25,757 bases of DNA from Acanthaster planci (Eukaryota > Echinodermata > Asteroidea > Valvatida > Acanthasteridae). The stretch covers positions 928,492 through 954,248 of the forward strand of contig NW_019091366.1 in the NCBI RefSeq assembly GCF_001949145.1, written 5' to 3'. Shown piece after piece: positions 1 through 12,100 of the stretch. The first letter of the stretch is position 1. Each line of letters opens with the position of its first letter. Below the pieces are notes generated by a model that searched no databases, was not told the origin of the DNA, and saw nothing but the letters and a program-made list of their open reading frames with translations. The position numbers and the translations under genes were made by a program.

Positions 1-1783
<1,783 letters not shown>

Positions 1784-2886
1784 AGCGGGGTCAGTGACTA
1801 CAGGTCAATGATCAGAACCTGTCAGATTTGATTTGTTGACCCATTGTGCCGTTTCCCGAGCAATGATGCATCTTCTCGTATAGGAGGGTGACAAGAGGGG
1901 GTGGCATGTTTTGGTTGGATTTCACTTGAACTCCTCCTCTTGAAGACTGCATTTTAAAAAGTTGAAATATTGTTGACATCCTGTGAAAAGTAAATCAGTT
2001 TCCAACGACGGGAGGTGACCATACATGACTTAGAATTTCAGCTTTCAACTTGAGAATTCTGGAAGCAGTGCAGTTGTTTCTGTGCTGATTGTTCGTGGGA
2101 CATTGATGCCAGCATTGATGATGCCATATTTGGTATGGTATGTTGGCGTGACAACTATTCGACTGATTGATTGTATAAATGCTAAGATTGAAAAATGCAA
2201 TAGTTGGAGTTGAACCACCCAGCTCAAAATACCATTCCTGGCATTGACGAGGGTATTTCAGAGTTGGCAAGTTTGCATCACGTCCATTTTCTGCATTCAA
2301 CCCAAATTTGATGAGGAATGAGATGTAAATGAGCGACATTCCTGATAAAATTCGCGTCAAATTTTCCAGACCCAGTCTTATTACAGAAAGAGTTCAGCAG
2401 AGAGCAAAGAATTGATACTTTATGTACTTGGAATGTGTTCAAAGGTTTGAACGACAATTTTTTTTGTAGTCGTTTGCTGTGTTGACATTTGGTATTTGCC
2501 TTTATGAGGAAAATTTCCGTCCAGATTTGGTTGTCTTCTGAAGCCAAAATTGGATGAGATATTTTAAAAAGTTGTTTGTACACTGCAGTTTTCAAAGTGC
2601 CGCATTGTATCATTTCACATAACTGGCACAAGTGTTGGTATTTGAATTCACTTTTTGTATATTTTGTATACATTTTTATTGGTGAAGATTTATTAAATTT
2701 GATCTGTATTGTGTTCAGCTGTTTAGCATCATTAAAAAGAGTTAATTCAATTTACAAACTTTGCACTACATGTAGGATTTTTTTTACTTGTCTGTTTGCA
2801 AGCTAGAGTTCTGACTTATAAAAGACGACACATTGAGAACGTTTGTCCATGTAGAAACTGTGTGCTCTGTTCACAACTTTAATAAA
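1784..2886 (+). other. 3' UTR of the DNAAF9-like gene ending near a canonical poly(A) signal
   Basis: AT-rich non-coding sequence follows the stop codon. The first AATAAA on the plus strand is at 2881-2886, which would give a 3' UTR of about 1.1 kb. The short open frames here on both strands show no recognisable protein and look like chance. The exact cleavage site cannot be seen. Confidence 0.5.
2881..2886 (+). terminator. Poly(A) signal AATAAA, DNAAF9-like gene
   Basis: Perfect AATAAA hexamer about 1.1 kb after the stop codon, upstream of the tail-to-tail boundary with the ATP synthase subunit e gene. Assignment to this gene is inferred from position and strand. Confidence 0.5.
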
Positions 2887-3807
2887 AATTCTCAGTGAGG
2901 GAGAAATTTTGAAAAAGATGGCAGATACATATATCTGAAAAATGAAAGGGGTCATGGGGACCTCTGCATGAATTGGACATTTTCGGGTTTAGCTTAAATG
3001 CAGAAGTCAAAACTTTTAAATGATGCTCATCTATTTTTCAGATCTTCCCAGCTGAGGTGAGGGGAGTTGTTCTGGCTTGCTTTGATTCCCAAGCTTGAAC
3101 CCATATATTGAGGCATTCGCCCTCAAGAGCGTATTGTTCTTGTACTGCCCCGGAGCTGTTATAATGCGCTCCATCAAATCTTTGAGCTTGAAGAGTTTTG
3201 ACAGCTCCTGAATGTTGTTTTATAGCAGAATGGGCCAAAGCAGCACCAACAGCAATCATAAATTACACAAAACTCCAATTACAGAAATGGCAATCTACAT
3301 ACACATCAAACAAGTCAACTCCTTAACCTCGTAAATTTCCAACCTAGGTGTTTCACTGGTGTCCCAAAGATGCATGCATTCTTATCAAGTTGCAAGCAAC
3401 TGAAAGCTACTTTGTCAGACCAATTCCTCAAAAAGGAGAAACCACTATTCGTTTACTTATAATGCAAATGGACACTTTCCCAGACCACCCAGTGAATGTT
3501 TAATGACATTCTTAACGAACTGCATGTTCCAATTCATTTGATGAAAAACCTTATCACATTGCCGGTGTTCGAAAAAACCCTTCATCTAGTTAGAGTTTAG
3601 TAAGTGCTAGTTTGGGAGTATAAATGAGAATTCTTGAGCGACAGCTGACCATGCCCGAATCAAACATAAATCCAAAATACGTCATCAGGAAAGCCCAATC
3701 AGATCAGCTGGTGCTGTGATGTCACAGTTGACAAGCCTTAATGTTGATGTGAGACAACCCTGAGAACTTGTAACAGTCAGAGGTTGGAGGGATTTCCTGT
3801 TGCATCG
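2887..3807. other. Convergent intergenic DNA / ATP5ME 3' UTR
   Basis: The stretch lies between the 3' end of the plus-strand DNAAF9-like gene and the stop codon of minus-strand ATP5ME. On the minus strand the only poly(A)-like hexamer I noticed in a useful place is ATTAAA (plus-strand tttaat at 3499-3504), which would give a 3' UTR of about 300 nt. A 73-codon minus-strand open frame at 3038-3259 resembles nothing I know. Otherwise I see nothing here. Confidence 0.4.
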
Positions 3808-5694
3808 CTAGTCAAATATCGAACCACCAGCTTCTGCAGGCAAGAGGAATTTACAAGACAAACAGGTTAAGTTAAACGCCAGTCACAAATTATACGTTAA
3901 ACCATGTGGTGGAGCAGGATGTTTGTAGTAACATTCATGAATGTTCACAAACTCTGAAATACCCTCCTATATCTTGACTGATTTTAAAATCAGTTAAAGA
4001 ACATAAACATTGCAACATTCCTTGAACTGTCCAGATCCAACTTGGATTAATGTGTCTAGCAACCTGGAGGTCTTGATTAGTACACTCACAATTAGACCGT
4101 GATATAAGATAAACATGCTAGCCATCCCGGGTGTTTGGAAGAGATGCCTTGTCTACTATTTCCGACGGAGCAATGTTGGTCAAGATTACCTTTAGCTGCT
4201 GCCATCTTCTTCTCATCCGCTGCCTTCCTCTCTTCTTTCAGCCTCAGCAATTCTGCTTCTCGCTTTTCTAGGGTCTCTGTGTGTAGTAGAAGCGGAAAAT
4301 GAGGAAAGGAACTCATGTAAGAGTGTTGCCCAAACGCAAGGCCAAAGGTCATTCAAGATACAGGACCGACTACTGAAAACAGAGAGTAAAATTATCGTGA
4401 CAGTGCTTGGTATCTTTTCATATTTCAAAATCTCTGTGGAGGTGGAGTTATTCCAGAGGTACCTTTTACTCCAATATAAGTTATTCTGTTAAAGTGTTTT
4501 TTTTTTCTGGATATGTACCGATGTACAAAGCAAATCACTCACTGTTTCTTCTTGAGCCATAGGCTATACCCAAGAGCAGTGCCGAATACCTTGAAAACTG
4601 AAAGAAAAAAAAGAAAACAAAGTACTTAATAATAATCATAACAGAAGCTTTCATGGAAAGAGTTTCGTACACAGACATCACTTGATACCCTGTGCAAAAT
4701 TCTATGAGATGAGACAAGTCTGAAAAGTTTTCGGAGTATATGCTTCAGGACACTGCTAAATTTGACCTTTTAGGACATTATTGTTACTTTCTGATGGCTT
4801 AAGTTATAATTTGACAACTGAAAAGGAAAAATAAGTGATATCCGTGTATGGAACTCTTACCACATTCTTGACTGAACATTTGAGGGTTTTATTTTTTCAT
4901 TCTGTTTTAATAAAGTGAGAGCAAGACCTTTAAGACTTGTGGACTTCCGGGTGCACCACCCACAAATAGGCCAGAAATATGTCCACTGAGCTCATTAATA
5001 AAAGTTACACTCAAAATATGCTATATTAGAGAGCCATTAAATCGTGGAATTGGAGAAATGCCTCTGGCCCAGACTCGGGGCTTCCAATTCTAAGCAATTT
5101 GGATGCCGTCGGGTCCAAAAGTAGCACTATTTTGCCGTTTCGCAAAGGAATGCATTTTCAAAATGGCTACTTTTTCGGGCAGTGAAATTTCCTTCATTTT
5201 GATTAAGGTGGTCTGCTTATTATTAAAGCTTTGGGTGAGAATTTCACAAAAATTCATCGGCCAACCCACTAAAAATTGAAAGGAAAATGGAATGTTGAAC
5301 ATCATTTTTCTGTGCAGCCTAAACACCTGTGAGAGTTGTGAATATTTTTAAATATTTGTGAAGTACTATGGGGATTTATCACTGCTGTCTATGGGAATTT
5401 ATTTGCTGTGGTGCTCCCTGCCTTTACAATTAAGTGAACACAAATCTGAAGGGCGCCCCCAGCATGTCAAGTTAGAGCAATCTTCCCAAGCAATCGTTAA
5501 TGTTTAAAATGGTTTTCTACCACTAAATGTAACTCAAATGATATAAGATTCATCACAACCTTTCTCTTAATTAGATATTCTAAATAGATCACTCGCCGAA
5601 GTATGATTATTTGGTTTTGTTGAACAAAACAAAGCCATTTTAAAACATATTTTACCTTGATTAAAGGCGACACCGCGACTGGAGTGGGAGCCAT
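3808..5694 (-). CDS. ATP5ME: ATP synthase subunit e, mitochondrial (F1Fo membrane subunit)
   Basis: Four minus-strand exons: 5694-5656, 4597-4543, 4276-4190 and 3833-3808 (TAG at 3810-3808), all with GT/AG introns and compatible phases (0, 1, 1). They give 68 residues, close to the 69 of the human protein. The N-terminus MAPTPVAVSPLIK matches the conserved VSPLIK start of subunit e. Exon 2 encodes the membrane segment FSRYSALLLGIAYGSRRN, whose GIAYG (residues 23-27) is the GxxxG motif known to drive subunit e/g pairing and ATP synthase dimerisation in the inner mitochondrial membrane. Exon 3 is a charged coiled-coil helix (EKREAELLRLKEERKAADEK), typical of the intermembrane-space tail. The last exon adds only EAGGSIFD and is the least certain part, although its acceptor is pyrimidine-rich and the total length fits. 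The gene is head-to-head with GPAT and tail-to-tail with the DNAAF9-like gene. The start is fixed by family similarity and overlaps a YY1-like motif. Confidence 0.93.
4598..5655 (-). other. ATP5ME intron 1
   Basis: A 1,058-bp intron between the start exon and the transmembrane exon. The donor is gtaaaa after the Lys-13 codon and the acceptor is ctttcag before TTTTCA. It is AT-rich, and I see no gene, RNA or repeat in it. The other two introns (4277-4542 and 3834-4189) are shorter and equally plain. Confidence 0.75.
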
Positions 5695-5698
5695 CTTG
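5690..5698 (-). promoter_or_regulatory. YY1-like motif CAAGATGGC over the ATP5ME start codon
   Basis: On the minus strand the sequence CAAGATGGC spans the ATG. It fits the YY1 core consensus (AANATGGC), which in animals often lies just downstream of the transcription start of mitochondrial and ribosomal genes. The motif is visible; YY1 binding is inferred. Confidence 0.4.
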
Positions 5699-6009
5699 AA
5701 ATGCGCTGGTGTACCTAATCTATTAATAAGAGCGCTGATATCTTTAAGAGTACCAGTTACTTCACACTGTTGGTAGTCGGGTTCCTAGTATGTATTGTAC
5801 ATTTATTACGTAAAACTAACGGGAACAATACATTACCCGGACATCGTACGATGTGCCAATATATTTATCAACACCCGGACTACTGCGCGCGTGTGGAGCC
5901 GGAGTCAGATATCAGAATTCATGTTATTGACAATGAGTTTAATCTCGGACAAACTACATGTAACCTGCTTTTTATTGAGAGCTTGAGCAAGTTATGATTG
6001 GTTGCGACA
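5695..6009. promoter_or_regulatory. Divergent (bidirectional) promoter of ATP5ME and GPAT
   Basis: Only about 315 bp separate the ATP5ME start codon (minus strand) from the GPAT start codon (plus strand), so both promoters and both 5' UTRs must lie here unless there are upstream non-coding exons. The stretch contains a small CG-rich patch (gcgcgcgtgtggagccgg near 5885-5902). I see no clear TATA box at a useful spacing. Transcription start sites cannot be placed by eye. Confidence 0.6.
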
Positions 6010-6152
6010 ATGGAGCAACTGCTCTTCGTTTTGCTTGGCTTCACCTTGACGCCGTTTTTCTGTGTGGTTTTGCTGATCGTTGTTCCGGGCTGTTTTGGAT
6101 TATCGCTCGGACTGCGCCATCTGTACATCAACTTTTTACTCTGGATGTTTGA
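5994..6152 (+). other. Upstream ORF overlapping the GPAT start codon
   Basis: An ATG at 5994, 16 nt before the chosen GPAT start and in another frame, opens a 52-codon reading frame that ends at TGA 6150-6152 inside GPAT exon 1. If the mRNA begins upstream of 5994, ribosomes that use this ATG would bypass the main start. Its context (gttATGa) is weaker than that of the main start (acaATGg). The peptide itself resembles nothing known. Confidence 0.4.
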
Positions 6153-9100
6153 GCTCGGAAACAAAATCTCACAGACGCCGTCTCCAACAAAGACCACTGT
6201 GCCCGCCATCAATCTTGGGGCCGGAGATGAGGTTGATATCTTATTTATTGTCATACTTTTTAGTGAAAGCCAAACCAGTTAAAAATCCTGCACAACCTTG
6301 TTGGGTTCAGCATGGTTAGGGTTAACTTAGGCCGAAGTGGTTTTTGTTTATTTAATGATAAATAATTCATGTTATGGGCATACTGTAATAGGCCTATGGA
6401 AAGAATTTCATATAGCCCTACGGAAACCACAGTTTTTCCCTGTAGTATTATCCATCCAAAAGCAATAGTATGTCCTAAAAGTCAAACTGAGCCGTGAAAA
6501 TATTGAGGTATTCACTTAGAAAGCATTTACACTTTCTTAGACTCTGTGTCATAGTTTGTGCACCAGGTACCAAGCAATTCTTTCCCCACATTCTTTATAA
6601 AATTAGTGCTGAAACTATGTCATTTATTCAACTTCTTTGTTTTGCCGTCAGGAGGACGATGAAGATGAAAGAGAGAAGGAGGACCCTCAGAGTCAGAAGA
6701 TATTTGTGCCAAATGTAACCAATGCCAATGGTAGGTGAAGCTAATTAATACTGCATAATAAAATGAGCTTGATTGCTTTATTATGCTTGGAAATGTAACA
6801 ACAAAACCCCCAAGAGTTGCCAAAGTATTCAGCCATGGAATTGAACACCAGTAAAGTGTGTGAATTTGTGGCCCTGGGTACTGTACCCCTAAACTGCTTG
6901 TGCTTTAACATGGGTTCAGGCATACCTTAAATAAACAGAGTCCAACAGTTTTTGTGCACAGTTTACCATATGGTGTTGGAATTTGTTTGAATGGGTATGG
7001 TTCCTAGTAAATCACTCTGGGGAGTTAGGGTTAAAGTGTTGGATGTATTTGGATGTAGAAAAGCTAATCTTGGCAAAATACCCTCCTTAAGGACACAGTG
7101 TGTTTAATTTTGTGGGTTGCCTCAAAACTATCATTCTGTTCAGATGAATTTACTTGGTCAATCATTCTGTGGGCCCTATCTCCCTTCCAACCACAGTTCT
7201 GATTCGAAAGGAATCCACCAAGCACCTTGCCGATGGCATCAAGCCCAGAGTCACCAATGGTCAACTGACCTATAGACAGTCTGCCGAGGAGTTCCGTCTG
7301 TCTGATGTCTGCTACTTCGCCAAGAAGGGCGTCGAGGTACTAGTCCCAGTCATTTTCTCTTCATCCTTCAACATAAGTGATTTTCTGTCCCCTCCAAGAT
7401 CAAATCACCTGTCCAGCACTGGGTCTTTGGTACCATAAGATCAGTGTTGCATTGACACAGTTCTTGCTTGTCATCCAGTGCCTCTTGGTTCATTCTCTGC
7501 AGGCCATTATTGATGATGAAGTGACTAAGCGTTTCACTGCCGAAGGTGAGTGTGAAAATTGACAAATTGTATTCTTGGGTCAGCCACTGCTGTAGATAAT
7601 GCAACCCTCCTATGCTGAAGTCACTCTTTGGGTCATTTGGTGAACACCTCAAAGAAGCACAGCTGTGTTGTGTTGTGCACTGCACTAACAGTCCCTCACA
7701 GGAATATCATATTGCACNTGTGTACTCACTGAATCTGTGCATGTTTGAGTTCCATGTAGAAAACACATGCAAGAGAGTGACTGTGAGCACTCGTGCATAT
7801 TTGTGCTGTTAAACCATAGGAGGGTTAAATTAATTGATGTTTGCTCAAATCCTGACACACTTCTTTTTCAATAAAATGAACTAATTCCTGATAATATGAA
7901 GTATATTCTCTGAGTTTGTTTTTTATCAGGCCCAAAGAAGTCAGTTTCTATTTAAGGAAAGACAAAAACTGTCCGTTTTGACAACTAATTAGATGCAAAG
8001 CATTGACTACTTAACTGGGGTCAGTTAATCTGCAAGTTATTCCGTAAAGCGAATATGCCGTGAATTTGCAAAAGTCAAATGCAACTAGGCCACAAGCTTT
8101 GCAGCTTAAACCAAGGTTTTCAAGGCCAATATGCTCCAAGGGGTTTACCTCTTGATAAATAAAATGTATCCTCATTTGCACTGAATGGCCACCCTACATG
8201 TCTAGCTGTGATAGCACTATCGTGCATTTAGATTGTTGAGTATATTTATCATTCAGCTGCCATTGGCCGGTCACATTCTCTTGTCTTGTTTCTTCCACTG
8301 GCTTCTATGATTCTGTAACTTTGCAGTTTGTCATGGAGTGCTTGTTTTGTCTGGCCTTTGCTTTTTTCTGTTCACTTCACTGCTATGTTCATGGACAGCC
8401 AGCTTTTTTTAGGTCGAGGTGATGACCTCTTCCGTTGAATGTTGATATTTCTAAAAGCTTGTCTTTAGATCGTGCCTTGGACTTTGGATGTACATGAGTT
8501 GCAAAAAAGAGGTCTTGATTTGATTGGGATCAGTTATTTTTAGTCTTGATAGTATGAATGGGTTATTCTGTTTGGTGTAAAATGTTCAATAAAGCACTTT
8601 CAAAAAGGGCAAGATCAGAGAATTAATGTAGCACCTCAGAGAAGCAAAATTCCAACAACTAGCACTGAGGTTGTCCTTACAAAAAGGGTGTTTTTCGGTT
8701 GGCTGAGAAAACAAATCCAAGTTCTTGCATTAAAGCTTGAACAAGACAAGTTTCTTTCAAAGTTCAACTGTCATTTTCAAGGATGTTTTGTCTGTCTGCT
8801 TAATCAGCACACTTAACAGTACTCACACTGCAACATCTTCGAGACCTTGGTAAAGTAATGCAAATGATCAAAGGAAACAGGTCATGAAACATATTGGGCA
8901 GCACATGTAATTGATAATATTATTTCCTGGCAGAAAATTAGAGAGTTCAGCTGTTATAATGACATGGAAAAGGACCTCAACAATTACTGTCCTTCAAAAG
9001 GAAGGGTTGAAAGCCTTTCGGTTTATATACCAAATGAATTTTGAGAATAAAACTTGTCTTGTTTTTAAAGTTACTTTTGAAAGCAGACCTACCTGTGTCT

Positions 9101-12100
9101 GCACATGCTCAGAAGGCATGAACTGTTTTAACAGGATCATTACACTAAACCTAGTTTGCCTCATTCCAAATTTATTATAGGCCACTGAATAAACTGTTAT
9201 TATCCTCATTCATTCGCTGTATCCAGGTAAATTTAGCAACTTGCCAAAGCCAAGTTAATGAAGACTTCTTAAATTTGAAATGACATGCACAAATTTCTTT
9301 GCAAGAGCTGGCATCAAAGTTTACTAAGCTACAAACTAGCAGCTCTGTGTTGTTTTCTTAAAATTACTGGCCGCCACTAGAAATCTCACATGACTTTCCT
9401 TAAGATAAAATTCCTTATTTGTGGGTACAAGTTTTGACATTCTACTTGATACTGCTTAGAGTTATCTCAGGATTTGAAAGCTCACTTATGTAATATGCTG
9501 ATATATAACAGTTTGCAGTAAGGATTGGAAATGTCCCACTTTGACAAACAGTTCACTGAAGTTGAAAACACATGGTGTTTTTTCCTTTTTCGGTAAGGGT
9601 CTTCACTCTGCTGTTATGCTCTCTTCTTGGTCAATATTAGTTTGTACTGAAATGTAATTTTAGTTTTGTGCTGCAACTTTCAACTGATATGTAAAAAATA
9701 TTGCTATCATAAGCATTTGTTTTAATGGTCAAAATGACAGTTGCCTTTGAAGGTCGTGCAGTGAATGGCTTTGAAAAAAATTGATGATGAGTTGTTCATA
9801 ATAACATGTTAATTATTTGTCTTCCATCATCTTTGCTTTTCGAGGGGCAATTTCTAAGCTCCTAAGCTCTGATTTGTCATCCTTCTTTCAAAACCTTTGC
9901 ATAATGTTGTAGTAAAAGGGGTGGCATAGTTAGGAAACTTTGATACTCATCATAACACTGATTTATTGGACCCTCAACTTCCAAAGCCAGAGATGCTGAA
10001 ATCAAGTGCAGCTTAGTGTGTGATACAAAGCCAAGATTTGAGAAATACTTCGAAGAGGAAATAGGAAGTAATGAATACCGTATACAGTGGCTTTACAGTT
10101 GAAATGATTTTTCTTAAATTCATTCTTCATCATACAGAGTTTGGTTCATCATTGGGAAACTTAACATTTGCAGTCTAGCCTAGACTTTGGCCAGCCCAAA
10201 CTTAGGGTTTTGTTAGTTGCCCTGTGACCAAACACTCTCTGCAGATAGACCATCCCAGAACAGTGCTATTTTTTTTCAGGCAGCTTTTTATCAGATAAAT
10301 GATAGTGGCAATACTCCAATCAAATAGTCCCTCAAGGTATTTTTGACTTGCTGATCAAAATTTATTCTGATATGGAGCGACTTTCAAAGTTCTGAAACAT
10401 ACCGGCAACTAAAGCAAATCGTTGGGGGAAAAGCCCTTTTAGATTTTGAGAGTTTTTTTTTATCTTGTTATGGAAATTTGGTTGAGAGATTTTGTTTCAT
10501 TCAGGATGTTTTTAATTAGTCTAGGAAGAAGCAATTGAGCCATTTAAACTATTGCAGTGCAGTCTTCCTGCATGGCTTGTGCAGTTCAAGGACCCAGTGT
10601 TGAATCCCGGAAGGGTGGAGGGGTGGAACTATGTGCTTAGACAGGGAGTATTTGTGGAGAAAGGCTAGGTCAGTTTGTGTTTTTGCTTCAAGGATGGAGG
10701 TGGTAGCAAGTAGTGTGCCACTGAAAAGGCCTCCCCCCCACCAAAGAAAAAAATTGTTTTGAATAATACAGTTAGCGGATTTCACGAAACTTTACACAAT
10801 GGCATAACACATGCATAACTCCCCTTATGTCACATTTTATTGTGTAAGTTTTGCAACAAATTAAGACCGATTTCACGAAACTTAGACCATGTGTAAGTCT
10901 GCGACTTGCGCAACAAATTATGGCGTAACTTATGCAGTTATTTTAGGTGGCATAAGTTGCGCCAAATGAAGTGAATGATTTGACTAGCTTATCAGGTGCA
11001 GTTAAGCCTCATCATTGCTGAGCTTAATAAGGCATACACGAAAAATGAACAACTATTTTGTAGGAGGTAATAATAAACTTGTCTGGCTTTGAGAAAACTG
11101 CTAGTTTTTTTGTCCGGTTCTGACGAAGAAAAGACAAAACTTTTTTCGAATGGCAGACGGAGGAGATTCAACGACTGTTTGATGACTGATGTTATATTGG
11201 AAAGGAATAGCCATTGTAAAAGCCATTTTTGTCCTCGTCCAAGAAATTTAATATTATTAAAACGTGGCACAGCTACGCAGCTTTTCCGGAAATTTAACAT
11301 AAGCAAATTGCGCTGCTACATAATAAATTTATGGCGCAAGGCTTACGTATAGTTCAAAGTTTCGTGAAATTGGCTGCTGCTGCAGGACCTCTGAAATGTG
11401 ATGCAAGGAGTTTAAAATTGTCTCAAATAAGGTCACTGTGAGGTGTTTTTGTCAAAAAGGAATAAACCTCTCTCCTATGTCAACTATGTTTCCAACTACA
11501 CATGTCCATATAAATGAATCACCATGCTTGTTATTGGACTTTCTTCCTTTTTTATTAGAGCTTCCATCCTGGAATTTACTGACGAGAACAAGCATGCGTT
11601 ACCATTACATCAAGTAAGTGTTATTCACTTCTCTGTGTTTGCAAAAAACTATCGTTTCTTGACTGCTCAGGGGGGTACCTGGGCACTGGTTTGAGTGACC
11701 TCTGGGTACACAGGATCTCTTTCACAAGTCATGCTATGGGTGATATACACAACCCCAGATCCATACACGTATACCCACCCAGAGCTACATTTACAATGGT
11801 ATTTACTCTGATTAGAGCCTAGGAGTGATTGCCCACACAACTGCATAAAGGAGAGTTACTCATTAACGTATGGGCATGGCTTTGAGTTATTGGTTTATTT
11901 TATCAATTTATTCTTAGTCGGCTTTATCAAATGTAGCAAGTAAGCGTAACGTTCATTTGTATCACCAATATGCATTGGACTGCAGTGAGTTTCATATTAT
12001 GAAAAGGTCGTTTTACTTCCAAGTTGACTGTGATTCATTTAAGCTGAAGGCAGTATGGTAGTCCCTTTCAGATATTTGAATGTTACTGCTTGTTTTGTGA

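Larger units (their letters stand above)
7546..11558 (+). other. GPAT intron 4 (4.0 kb), hosting two inverted-repeat elements
   Basis: This is the longest intron of the gene, from donor gtgagt to acceptor tttattag. It holds two candidate DNA-transposon remnants, at 7605-7824 and 10776-11374. Between them, about 7.83-10.77 kb, the sequence is AT-rich with only short chance open frames; I see no exon or confident RNA gene. The single undetermined base of the window is at 7718. Confidence 0.8.

Noticed and set aside
3038-3259. 73-codon minus-strand open frame downstream of ATP5ME
   Set aside because: No similarity to a known protein and no supporting splice sites; it lies in the convergent 3' region.
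7718-7718. Undetermined base (n) inside the small inverted-repeat element
   Set aside because: An assembly or consensus ambiguity in an intron, with no effect on any coding exon.
9784-9872. C/D-box snoRNA candidate in GPAT intron 4 (ATGATGA at 9784, CTGA at 9869)
   Set aside because: The closing stem is weak (a few A/T pairs), no D' or C' boxes are clear, and these short boxes are frequent by chance in AT-rich DNA.
11699-11785. Imperfect inverted repeat (CTCTGGGT..GATC and GATC..ACCCAGAG) in GPAT intron 5
   Set aside because: The arms align only with a nine-base gap and mismatches; too weak to call an element.
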